64,000 nucleotides of DNA, taken from Alteromonas sp. LOR. GTDB lineage: Bacteria; Pseudomonadota; Gammaproteobacteria; Enterobacterales; Alteromonadaceae. Position 1 is the stretch's first letter; the number at the start of each line of letters is the position of its first letter. Made by a program: the position numbers and the translations under genes. The stretch covers positions 62,628-126,627 of the forward strand of contig NZ_JQFW01000057.1 in the NCBI RefSeq assembly GCF_000753865.1. Direction: 5' to 3'. This document shows, piece after piece, positions 28,062 to 36,114 of the stretch. The notes below the pieces were generated by a model that worked only from the letters and a program-made list of their open reading frames with translations, was not told the DNA's origin and did not search any database.

Positions 28062-30437
28062 ATGGAATTTGTAAAAAGAATCAATATCCAAAATTTTGGA
28101 AGCTATACCAATTTTATATGGAAAAATTCTGTCAAAAATAAAAGTAACGAGGTCGAGGACTTTAGAAAGCTAAACATTATTTATGGAAGAAATTATTCAG
28201 GCAAAACAACACTCTCAAGAATTTTTAGAGCGTTTGAGACCGCCTCGTTGCCGAATAAAATTACCACGCCTGAGTTTCAAATCTTAACAGATAATGTAAC
28301 GCTAAATCAGAATGATATCGACAAGAGCGAATTTGATATTCGAGTATACAATAAAGACTTCATATCAGATAACCTATCTTTTCTTGTTGATGACGAAGGA
28401 CATATTAGTCCAATCGCAATCATTGGTGACGATAATACAAAAATCGAACAGAAAATATCTGAAAAAAGGAATTTACTTGGTTCAGTAGAAGATAAAACAG
28501 GTCTTCGTCATGCTCATGAAGTTAAACAACAGTCTTATTTAAAACTGAAGCGAGAGAAAAATAAATTAGAAGAAGCTTTAGAAAAAAGTCTTATAGACAA
28601 AGCAAACAAAAAACCAAACGGTATAAAGCATCAGACAAAATTTGCTGTATCAAATTATAATATAACATCACTAAAAACAGATATAAAAACGGTGCTAGGT
28701 TCTAATTTTTTACTAAATAACGATGAAAAAACAAGACTTGAAAACTTAGTCCAAGACCAGCAGAAATCAGAAATAAATTGTCTCTTTAATGTATCGCCAA
28801 TTATATCCCAAGTTTTAGCAAGTGCTAATTCTCTTATCGGAATACAGATAAAACCTTCGCAACCTATTCAGGAGCTTTTAGATGATTATTTACTGCAAGA
28901 GTGGGTCAAAAACGGCCGACAACATCATGAATCTAAGAGAAAAACTTGCGGTTTTTGCGGTAACGATTTGCCTGCAACACTATGGATAAAGCTTGACGCT
29001 CATTTTGATCAAGAGTCTGAAAGTTTAGAGAAAAAATTACAAAAAAAGATTTCCGAAATAAAAATAGAATTAGAACATGTAACTAGTGATTTATCGTTTG
29101 AACTAACCGATTTTTATAGCGAACTACAGAAAGATGCAAAATCAATAAAGGCTAAAATTAAGGAAGAGATAAATAAATATAAGGTTCAGCTAAATACAAT
29201 TAATAAAGCTCTAATTAAGCGACAAAAAAACATATTTAATTCTTATTCTGAGATTGAGGTTGAAGATAACTCGGAAACTATTCTTAAATTAAAAGACTCG
29301 CTACAAACTTTAGTTGAAAAAAACAATAATAAGTCTTCTACTTTAGTTAAGGAGCAAAACGAAGCTAGACGGCTTCTTAGGCTAAGTGAAGTCGCTGAAT
29401 TCATCAGCGTTATTGACTATAGCGTAAGTGTTAAAAACATATCAGACAAAAATAGTTTGTTGTCACAAGCAAAACTTGCTCAAGATGACGCTTTTGATGA
29501 TATCAATCGCGTAATTAAAGAGATTGATGAATTAGACGCGTCAATAAAAGACGAAAAGAAAGGTGCAGATCTTGTAAATAAATATTTAAATAATTTTTTT
29601 GGACACGAGAGCTTACAACTCAAAGCGTCTGAAAATAAAGAGAAGGCTTATAAGTTTGAGATTCGCAGAGACAAGAAAGAGGCACATAATCTGAGCGAAG
29701 GCGAGTGTAGTTTAGTAGCTTTTTGTTACTTCATAGCGAAACTAGATGATATAGATTCAAAAGACAAGAAACTATTAATTTATATCGATGATCCAATTTC
29801 TAGCTTGGATAACAATCATATCTTTTTCGTGTATAGCCTTATTGAGAGTATCTTAGCGAAACCAATAGGGAAAGACGCCGAAGACAAAAATGTATTTAGA
29901 TACAGTCAATTGTTCATATCCACACACAATTTAGATTTTCTTAAGTATCTAAAGCGTTTAACAAAACAAAAAAGCCAAACACAGCATTTTCTTGTTACAG
30001 GAAAATCAACTGGCAGTGAGCTTGCGCTTATGCCCCCTTATATGAAGAATTATGTCACTGAGTTTAACTATTTATTTAGTGAAATTTATAGGTGTTCAGA
30101 CGAAGCAAACGCAGCGAACAATCATGAAAGTTTCTATAATTTTGGAAACAATCTTAGGAAATTTTTAGAAGCATACTTATTTTTTAAATATCCATTTTCA
30201 TCAAGTGACTCAAGAGATCACGGAGAAAGGGTAACTAAATTTTTTGGTGGTGAAGAGGGAACGGATTCTCTTGTTCAGCGATTAATAAATGAGTTTTCAC
30301 ATTTAGCAGAGAGGTTTGATCGCAGCGTACAACCAATAGATCATGCTGAAATTAGCAAGTTGGCCGAATTTGTTTTGAAAAAAATTGAAGAAAAAGACCC
30401 AGAGCAGTTTGAGCACCTTGTCCAAAGTATTAGCTAA
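28062..30437 (+). CDS. rloC: RloC-like anticodon nuclease (AAA_13 ABC ATPase with zinc-hook coiled coil)
   Basis: A 791-residue protein. Walker A GRNYSGKT is at 42-49, followed by RVYNKDFISDNL (94-105), typical of PrrC/RloC proteins. A long coiled coil carries a CGFC zinc-hook motif at 296-299, as in Rad50. The ABC signature LSEGECS is at 544-550, Walker B LLIYIDDPIS at 571-580, and THN at 621-623. The C-terminus has R699-x3-E703 and NEFSH ending in His747, matching the Arg-Glu-His catalytic triad of PrrC-type tRNA nucleases. It starts 23 bp after hsdR, the typical location. It should cleave tRNA when DNA damage or phage disables the restriction system. Confidence 0.85.
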   Translation: MEFVKRINIQNFGSYTNFIWKNSVKNKSNEVEDFRKLNIIYGRNYSGKTTLSRIFRAFETASLPNKITTPEFQILTDNVTLNQNDIDKSEFDIRVYNKDFISDNLSFLVDDEGHISPIAIIGDDNTKIEQKISEKRNLLGSVEDKTGLRHAHEVKQQSYLKLKREKNKLEEALEKSLIDKANKKPNGIKHQTKFAVSNYNITSLKTDIKTVLGSNFLLNNDEKTRLENLVQDQQKSEINCLFNVSPIISQVLASANSLIGIQIKPSQPIQELLDDYLLQEWVKNGRQHHESKRKTCGFCGNDLPATLWIKLDAHFDQESESLEKKLQKKISEIKIELEHVTSDLSFELTDFYSELQKDAKSIKAKIKEEINKYKVQLNTINKALIKRQKNIFNSYSEIEVEDNSETILKLKDSLQTLVEKNNNKSSTLVKEQNEARRLLRLSEVAEFISVIDYSVSVKNISDKNSLLSQAKLAQDDAFDDINRVIKEIDELDASIKDEKKGADLVNKYLNNFFGHESLQLKASENKEKAYKFEIRRDKKEAHNLSEGECSLVAFCYFIAKLDDIDSKDKKLLIYIDDPISSLDNNHIFFVYSLIESILAKPIGKDAEDKNVFRYSQLFISTHNLDFLKYLKRLTKQKSQTQHFLVTGKSTGSELALMPPYMKNYVTEFNYLFSEIYRCSDEANAANNHESFYNFGNNLRKFLEAYLFFKYPFSSSDSRDHGERVTKFFGGEEGTDSLVQRLINEFSHLAERFDRSVQPIDHAEISKLAEFVLKKIEEKDPEQFEHLVQSIS

Positions 30438-30449
30438 ACTAGGCCCGAA

Positions 30450-31076
30450 ATGAATAAGTTATCGAGATATCAACGTTTTAAAATGCTTAATTATTGGAAT
30501 AAGGTGCAACACATTAGTGCCCTAATTACAATAATTGGCGCACCTATCATTCTTATTTGGTATTTTGGTATATTCGATTCGATATTTTATAAAGAAGACA
30601 AGGCTATCTATTCAGCAGATGACATAATCAAATCAGTGCGCATTGACTCTATTGATCAACAGAACGCATCTACCAATAGGATTGTTGCGAGAAGCGTCAA
30701 CGGCTTTTATTACAGTGAAGTATCGGACAACGTAGTGTTATTTTCAGGAATAACACCACTTCTTGTTAATGAGATCGGTGCTACATTCAAATCAGACTAC
30801 CGACTAATTGGTTATGTTACTAAGTTAAATGAAAAGGAAAAAACTGTAAAAATAGAAATCAAGACCATTTCCATGATTGATGATTATGGCAGAGCTTTTG
30901 AGATTGGGGCGGAAGATGGCAGTTTTATTGGTTATGCTGAATCAAAAGATTTAATAACCCAAGGAGTAGTTGAATTGCAAAATACTGACTCTGGACTATT
31001 GTTTGAACATTCACAAGATGTCCAAATTATATTAGATTTCGAATCCATTGATGTTAAATTGGTTTCACAAATGTAG
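30450..31076 (+). CDS. Small membrane-anchored protein, fifth gene of the hsd-rloC operon
   Basis: A 208-residue protein, 12 bp after rloC on the same strand. A short basic N-terminus is followed by one hydrophobic segment at about 23-45 (ISALITIIGAPIILIWYFGI), then a soluble domain of about 160 residues rich in beta-type segments. No known motif. The orientation is probably N-in with the domain outside. Its place at the end of a restriction/anticodon-nuclease operon suggests a linked defence function, but this is inference. Confidence 0.6.
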   Translation: MNKLSRYQRFKMLNYWNKVQHISALITIIGAPIILIWYFGIFDSIFYKEDKAIYSADDIIKSVRIDSIDQQNASTNRIVARSVNGFYYSEVSDNVVLFSGITPLLVNEIGATFKSDYRLIGYVTKLNEKEKTVKIEIKTISMIDDYGRAFEIGAEDGSFIGYAESKDLITQGVVELQNTDSGLLFEHSQDVQIILDFESIDVKLVSQM

Positions 31077-31152
31077 TTATGTAAGCTGGTAATAATATTC
31101 AAGATAATCTCAATCTACAAGGTAGTAGTATCATCTTGAACCTTCAATTATC

Positions 31153-31283
31153 GTGCCCTTATACAGTACTTTGCAAAATTCTAGTTGAGGGTAACTTGCT
31201 GATATTATTATATTTCCAGTTTTTCGCACTTTACTGATTTTTCGATATCTAAAATAGGCCAAAAACAATGTAACCTATTGAAA
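31153..31283. repeat. Right-end repeats of island 1
   Basis: GTGCCCTTATACAGTA (31153-31168) copies 17864-17879 with one change. CAATGTAACCTATTGAAA (31266-31283) copies 19610-19627 with one change. Both lie within 165 bp of the right attachment site. They are candidate Int and Xis binding sites. Confidence 0.55.
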
Positions 31284-31315
31284 AGTAATTGTAAAAGTTG
31301 GTTTCGCTTTCAAAT

Positions 31316-31361
31316 ATGGGGTGTCAGGGGTCGGAGGTTCAAATCCTCTCACACCGACCAA
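31316..31361. repeat. Attachment site 2 (junction of islands 1 and 2)
   Basis: A 46-bp exact copy of tRNA-Pro positions 17762-17807. Only the 3' half of the tRNA is present, so it is not a functional tRNA gene. It is the right end of island 1 and the left end of island 2. The bases just after it (CTTCT) match those after copy 3. Confidence 0.92.
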
Positions 31362-31979
31362 CTTCTCCTTTCTTCATGACGCTCTAAGCCTTTACTGGCA
31401 AACTTCCCAGCTGGTATTTAAGTCAGTCTTCAAGACAACACACAGAAATCACATCAGTTTCAATGCTAGCTAACTTTGTGAACGTTCACAATCTTGTTCA
31501 CAAATGTTGAGCCTATGAGTCAACATCATTGATAGTAGCATTTTCATTCGAAAGCTCCTCCAATTCCTTTTTCAGTTCACGTACATGTGGCGCTTACAGT
31601 CGTTTAGTGTATTCAAATAACTATCTAAGTAATCTAAATAATTACTAAAGACAAAATAATCCACGTTCTTTCGTGTAAGTGATTTTATATTTTTGCGAAC
31701 GCTGCTTGCCAATCAAGCGGGTATCTAGGAGTGAATTCAGTGAAGTTGTGTTCTTATAGCTTTTTTCATTGTTATGCGCTCTGCCTTTCGCTGCATTTTT
31801 CGGTAACACTCTGAGTCGAGGATATAGGGCGTCAGATTGATGCGCTGTAAGTGAGCGAAAAGTTTACGTGCTGAGTTCAGTTGAAGTCATTTTCTGGTGA
31901 TATGGGGGCTGGGGGGGAGATGGGCCTTCACCATTATCGATGTGCTCGCTCAGATTTCTGTAGCAAAATAGCGGGTTAT
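31362..31979. other. Non-coding left end of island 2
   Basis: No gene seen in about 620 bp. Positions 31921-31970 form one arm of a diverged direct repeat whose partner is at 33568-33617 (36 of 50 positions agree). A G-rich run lies at 31905-31917. The rest is unassigned. Confidence 0.4.
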
Positions 31980-32699
31980 TTATTTGAATCTTGTTTGCAA
32001 CAAGGAAAGCTGGTCATCAATGGTAGTTAAGTCGAAGCTTTTCCTCATGCTCGACAATGATTGCATTTTGCAATTCATATAAGCTTGTTCAATGTGCTCT
32101 ACATAAGCAGGAAAAAGTGAGTCTGCATGTTCAGAAGTGAAAGCAATGATGTCTAAATATCCGTTATCGGCTTTAGATTGAACGAAGTTTTTTGAATCTA
32201 GTAGTTTTTGTTTGTCACGTTGAGCTTTACGTTGTTCTTTATCTGTATCGCCGTACTTCCGTGTAGCGTATAGCTTACTGATGCCTTCAGTCACTTCCTC
32301 TGCCTCATAAGCGAAGGCGTATATCGGTCGCCGGTTATTAGCCAAGGTATATGCTTCCCTGAATGTTGGTGTCCATAGCCCTTCATGAGCAACCTTGTTC
32401 CTTATGGCTTTGCCGACGATATATCGGCATTGTTGGCCGTGAGAAAGCTTGAAGCTTGGGACCTGCGGCAAAGCATCAATGACTTCCTTTATTGCACCAG
32501 CATTAATAAAATAACTTTGAAGCTCCTTAGCTGCCTTAATATACGAACTACTTTTGCTGCCTTGAGGCTTTTTAATTCCCTTCACTTCATCAACCGCTTC
32601 CAACGATACCAGTATGCCTTGGAGTACACGGAAATAAGACATATATAATGTTTTGTTCTCATCAGTATCATAAGCCTGTATCTGCTCAAAATCGTCCAC
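31980..32699 (-). CDS. HEPN-motif protein, candidate RNase toxin/effector
   Basis: A 239-residue protein starting at GTG with GGGGGA upstream. An all-helical N-terminal half contains IRNKVAHEG, in which Arg100-Asn101-x3-His105 is the R-x4-H active-site motif of HEPN ribonucleases. The Asn after Arg is also typical. The middle (150-175) is strongly charged, KEQRKAQRDKQK, and the C-terminus is helical. No known family is recognised beyond the motif, so HEPN membership is an inference from motif plus helix pattern. It is 39 bp downstream of the GIY-YIG-like gene and surely co-transcribed with it. Confidence 0.6.
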   Translation of the reverse strand: MDDFEQIQAYDTDENKTLYMSYFRVLQGILVSLEAVDEVKGIKKPQGSKSSSYIKAAKELQSYFINAGAIKEVIDALPQVPSFKLSHGQQCRYIVGKAIRNKVAHEGLWTPTFREAYTLANNRRPIYAFAYEAEEVTEGISKLYATRKYGDTDKEQRKAQRDKQKLLDSKNFVQSKADNGYLDIIAFTSEHADSLFPAYVEHIEQAYMNCKMQSLSSMRKSFDLTTIDDQLSLLQTRFK

Positions 32700-32738
32700 T
32701 TTTCCCCCGATAAATTAACAGTTGAGACTACTCAGTAG

Positions 32739-33275
32739 TTATCGCCCAACGACTGTACCTTGATATCGAAATATCTTCTTGGCTTCAAATAACCTTTCAA
32801 GTTCTCGCGCGTTTAACTTGCTGTCTGTATAGGTAATCAACAGGTAACATTCAGCCTGTAAGAACTTGCGTCTACCTTCTTCTGTGGTCAGGCCGTAAGA
32901 TGGTGCTATTGAGCTATCAAAGTACAGATGTTTGGCCAAGATAGAACGTGTTGAACGCACATCACTTGGTTGTATATCTGTACCTCCGTGTTTGAATTTC
33001 AAGTATTTCTGAGACGACTTAGCGTGTTGTCTGAGTCTCGCCCTTAGCTTTGACGCTATGCCAACCTTCAGCGGGGTACCGTCATCAGTGAATATTTGAT
33101 ACAACCCTGGTCTGTCGAGTAACTGGTCAACTTGGCTAAACGCACAGACCTCTGTGTCATAGCCATAGTGAACTGAAAGTTTACCTCGTGGCGTTACCTT
33201 ACCGCCTGTCAGTATCAAACCTTCAGCTGTTGTATAGCCATTTTGTGCTGCTTGTTTCTTTATGTCTGACGCCAT
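32739..33275 (-). CDS. GIY-YIG-like nuclease domain protein
   Basis: A 178-residue protein. Residues 55-84 read as a GIY-YIG core: RPGLYQIF (GLY 57-59), then LKVGIASKLRARLRQH with KVG at 70-72 in place of YIG, conserved Arg78/80/82 and His84. A candidate catalytic Glu142 lies in LQAECYLLI. The N-terminal 50 residues are a separate region. The Tyr of the second motif is Lys, so activity is uncertain. It is the first gene of a two-gene minus-strand unit with the HEPN-motif gene. Possible roles are an endonuclease or an antitoxin-like partner. Confidence 0.62.
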   Translation of the reverse strand: MASDIKKQAAQNGYTTAEGLILTGGKVTPRGKLSVHYGYDTEVCAFSQVDQLLDRPGLYQIFTDDGTPLKVGIASKLRARLRQHAKSSQKYLKFKHGGTDIQPSDVRSTRSILAKHLYFDSSIAPSYGLTTEEGRRKFLQAECYLLITYTDSKLNARELERLFEAKKIFRYQGTVVGR

Positions 33276-33567
33276 GTCTACTCTTTCGCTTTCTACTTTT
33301 TCAATAAATAGTATGGGTTACAAGTGTAATGTGTAAAGGCTTACAGCGCGAAACTGTGTAAAACCTGAGGCTAAGCCTACAGCTAACACTGCCTCATTCA
33401 CTTAGCGCCGACATACACTTGGGTTATTGAATAGATCTATATGACTTACAAAGACACTGGGATTAAATTGGGTAGCCTTGGTGTTTGGTCAAGATGAACG
33501 CTGCGGCTGGATTGAAGTTGTCTTAGCGGTGCACCTGTGGTGCGCAGAGACACCCTATGGGGGTAGT

Positions 33568-33617
33568 TGAGGCTTCATCATTGTCGAACTGGCCTCTCAG
33601 ATTTTTGTGGTGAAAAC
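33568..33617. repeat. Right arm of a diverged direct repeat flanking the GIY-YIG/HEPN cassette
   Basis: Aligned base by base with 31920-31969/31921-31970, 36 of 50 positions match, including CTCAGATTT and CATT-TCGA blocks. Both arms are preceded by a TATGGGGG block (about 31901 and 33556). The two arms enclose the two-gene cassette. The interval 33276-33683 contains no gene. Confidence 0.5.
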
Positions 33618-33725
33618 AATCGGCTAAGCTTGTAATATCGAAGCAAATAGATGGAGTTGATTACTGGTACAGGTGGAGGTTTTGTGTGACAGGTTTTACT
33701 TAAGTTTTTTAGGGATAAGGAAATC

Positions 33726-34376
33726 TTGGAGAGCTTTCTAGATGGTATGTTTTGGTGTAATTCTCCTGAGTTTTACCGCTTAAGCTACGAAGCAGGAGTT
33801 GGAGATTTCAATGAATCCTGTAGTTATTCTTACCGTGAAGAGCGTGATAAAGAAGCTCCCAAGGTAACTATTGATGGAGTTGCGCTTGATGGCTTGGTTG
33901 GACTTACTCAGCACTCTAGTAAAGAAAAAGACCGATGGCTTCATAGTTGGTTCATATTGAATACGCCGAATAGCGATGAAGACTGTATAAACGCCGTAAA
34001 GACCATCAATCGAATGAGAGAAGAGTTTGGTAGATACTACGCTGTACTTCAAGTAAACAATATACAACCTCTAATTAATCGCTTAGTTGAGGCTTCTAGC
34101 GTTAAGGTTGATGCTATCCCTGTTGATTATTCTGATGACATGCTGAAGTGGTCTTTTGCCTGCAAAAGCTCCAAATACGCATACCAAGAGGAGTTTAGGT
34201 TTCTTGTTGATTACTGCAGTAGCAATGAGCTAGAGCCTAAAAAAATTGAGGTTAAAGAGGGGTTTAGAGATATCGTTCATAGCTGTATTCCGTTAACGAT
34301 TGTTGATAAGGCAACAGGTGAGTACCTTTTCAAGTTAACCGCTGATGTGTGCTCTTCATCATTAATGGATAATTAA
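33726..34376 (+). CDS. DUF2971-like protein, start region disrupted
   Basis: A 216-residue reading frame from TTG 33726. Segments FWCNSPEFYRLSYEAGVGDFNE and YQEEFRFLVDY resemble DUF2971-type proteins found in defence islands (weak, by eye). The frame stays open upstream to a TGA at 33687, encoding LLKFFRDKEILESF, which also looks like family sequence. A GGAGG at 33675-33679 is ideally placed for an in-frame GTG at 33684, but the next codon is that TGA. So the gene may have a nonsense mutation at codon 2 and survive by reinitiation at TTG 33726, or it may be a pseudogene. Confidence 0.55.
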   Translation: MESFLDGMFWCNSPEFYRLSYEAGVGDFNESCSYSYREERDKEAPKVTIDGVALDGLVGLTQHSSKEKDRWLHSWFILNTPNSDEDCINAVKTINRMREEFGRYYAVLQVNNIQPLINRLVEASSVKVDAIPVDYSDDMLKWSFACKSSKYAYQEEFRFLVDYCSSNELEPKKIEVKEGFRDIVHSCIPLTIVDKATGEYLFKLTADVCSSSLMDN

Positions 34377-34456
34377 AGTAAATTTCGACAAAATGGCACG
34401 CTTAGGTTGTACGATTAATCTTCTGATGGTCTTTAATTGTTGATTTTATCAGAAAC

Positions 34457-34720
34457 TTATATTTTTAAGGCTCGTATCAAGGGTTCGAAGTCTTTAGTAC
34501 CTTTAAAATCTTTCAGTCGTCGTAGCGAGCCAAAGTACACCTTACCCATAAACATTGTTGGTAGTTTTTATTTGCATTGGTTTTTGCTCACCAAGTTATT
34601 TCCTACAGTTATTCTAAGGTACTCGATTCCGTTGGAGCGCATGAGATACTGCAAGACGTTGTTTTTTCTACAAAGCTCATGTTCCTCATAAAGAATGATA
34701 AAGGGCTCTAAATCATCCAT
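34457..34720 (-). pseudogene. Small ORF coupled to the RHH gene, interrupted by TAA
   Basis: ATG 34720 overlaps the RHH gene stop by 13 bp. It opens a 50-codon frame (MDDLEPFIILYEEHELCRKN...) that ends in TAA at 34568-34570. The same frame then continues open for 36 more codons (KLPTMFMGKVYFGSLRRLKD...) to a stop at 34457. The second part looks as protein-like as the first, so this may be one ancestral 87-codon gene broken by a nonsense change. An excisionase-like role is possible from its position near the integrase, but no motif is clear. Confidence 0.4.
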
Positions 34721-34968
34721 GACAGCTCACTTATAAGGCTCTTAACAACCTTTGACTTCAGGTGAGATTTGAGCTCCAAACTATTGAGGACTAATAAAAC
34801 CACTCTGACGTGTTTACTTATTTCTGCGTCATCGGGTGTGAAGCGGTATTCATCAATTGCTTTGCTGACAATAGAATTTACAGTATCACCGCTCTTAATT
34901 TTTAAGTTGCCAAGTTTATCTAGCTGTCCTTTGGTTAAGGAAACCCTTTTTTCTACTGTTTTACTCAT
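34708..34968 (-). CDS. Ribbon-helix-helix DNA-binding protein
   Basis: An 86-residue protein. The N-terminus VEKRVSLTKGQLDKLGNLKI, then SGDTVNSIVSKAIDEYRF, has the strand-helix-helix pattern of CopG/Arc-type regulators. The C-terminal part is a hydrophobic helix pair (VRVVLLVLNSLEL). It is encoded just downstream of the island 2 integrase and has its own upstream palindrome, so it is probably the local regulator, perhaps autoregulated. Confidence 0.65.
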   Translation of the reverse strand: MSKTVEKRVSLTKGQLDKLGNLKIKSGDTVNSIVSKAIDEYRFTPDDAEISKHVRVVLLVLNSLELKSHLKSKVVKSLISELSWMI

Positions 34969-34999
34969 GATACTCTCCAGTTTTTCAATTGAATTTTAA

Positions 35000-35013
35000 T
35001 TTATTGCAATAAA
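35000..35013. promoter_or_regulatory. Palindrome upstream of the RHH gene, candidate operator
   Basis: TTTATTGCAATAAA is a perfect 14-bp palindrome, 31 bp upstream of the RHH start codon and within an AT-rich stretch suited to a promoter. Binding by the RHH protein is a guess from position. Confidence 0.4.
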
Positions 35014-35106
35014 ATCAGCAATTTATGAGTCATTTGTGAGTAATAGTTAGTTGTGGTTATTTCCCAGAATGAGAGACAAAGAGTAGAACTTTGCCACTTT
35101 CACTAC

Positions 35107-36003
35107 TCAGTCCATCAGAGAAACCACGTCCTTAACCCCAAGGTGTGTGTATCGCTCCAGCATCTCAGTTGAACTGTGCCCTGAAATAACTTTTAATTGG
35201 TTAACCGAAAGGCCTCTTTGAGCATACTTAGTGATAGCTGAATGCCTCATTGAGTGAAACGATAGGCCAGTTATTTCTAGACGTTTACACGCTCGTCTAA
35301 AAGCCTTCGAAAGACTTTCTGCTGTAACGTTGTAGAGGATTTGGTGACTATTACATGCCACAAGTCTGTCTTTTAAAATCCGCGTGGCATTTGCGTTTAA
35401 CGGAACGTAGCGTGAGTAGCCATTCTTGGCTTCAGGAACATAAAGTCTGTTTTGGTGAAACTCTATATGTTGCTTTTGTATCTTTACAATTTCTCCTCTA
35501 CGCATAGCTGTCTCGTAAGAGAGTTCAGCAGCAGATGCAACTAATGGAGGTAAATCTTCAAGTAGTAGCTTTAACTCTTTCTGTGTTACTACTCTGTCTC
35601 TTGGTTGGCATTCAGGAGGATATTTGAAGTCCTTAAAAGGAAAAGGCCAATTTAACTCGAAGTGCTTAATTCCAAACTTAACGATGCGAGACAGCATCTG
35701 TAGGTCCAATCTTGCAGTACTGCTCTTTACTTGTCTGAGCCTCTGACGCTTGAACGCTTCGATTTCTGCTAGGCTAGGAGGCGACTTAAAGTTTTTCTTC
35801 AAGCATCGCACACGGTAGCGCACAGAGTCGCCCATGTGCTCAAGATATTTGTCGCAGACCTCGTGAAAAGACAATTCACTGGAACCCATCAAGGCGAAGC
35901 GTTCTGCTTCTTGTTGAGTTGGAAAGGTCTTAGAGATTCGCTTACCTTGCTCACGAATCTGTACGTTCCAGTTGCCTGATTTTAATTGACGTATAGTTGC
36001 CAT
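35107..36003 (-). CDS. int: Tyrosine integrase of island 2
   Basis: A 298-residue recombinase from ATG 36003 (MATIRQLKSGNW), which has GGAG upstream. The open frame extends 38 codons further into the attachment site but that part is not integrase-like. The catalytic set is complete: Arg168 (TAMRRGE), His250-x2-Arg253 (HSMRHS), His276 (SGHSS) and Tyr285 (ERYTHL). It lies about 110 bp from attachment site 3 at the distal end of island 2, not next to the tRNA gene. It should mediate insertion and excision of the 4.8 kb element. Confidence 0.92.
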   Translation of the reverse strand: MATIRQLKSGNWNVQIREQGKRISKTFPTQQEAERFALMGSSELSFHEVCDKYLEHMGDSVRYRVRCLKKNFKSPPSLAEIEAFKRQRLRQVKSSTARLDLQMLSRIVKFGIKHFELNWPFPFKDFKYPPECQPRDRVVTQKELKLLLEDLPPLVASAAELSYETAMRRGEIVKIQKQHIEFHQNRLYVPEAKNGYSRYVPLNANATRILKDRLVACNSHQILYNVTAESLSKAFRRACKRLEITGLSFHSMRHSAITKYAQRGLSVNQLKVISGHSSTEMLERYTHLGVKDVVSLMD

Positions 36004-36114
36004 CTCGTTCACTCCAAAATACTTAAAGGTTAATGGAAGTGAAATTCTTGAGGCCTTGTTAACATCGACTTTCGGAGGTGTGTGTAGAGTTCGCAGCGTT
36101 ATCACGCAGGTGGG

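Noticed and set aside
28062..30437. SMC/RecN repair ATPase
   Set aside because: The C-terminal R-x3-E...H triad, the RVYNKDF segment and the hsd context fit RloC better than a repair ATPase.
31316..31361. Second tRNA-Pro gene
   Set aside because: Only the 3' half (anticodon loop to ACCA) is present; the acceptor 5' strand and D-arm are missing. It is an attachment site.
34437..34691. 84-codon plus-strand frame
   Set aside because: Hydrophobic, low-complexity composition with no ribosome site, opposite a more plausible minus-strand frame.
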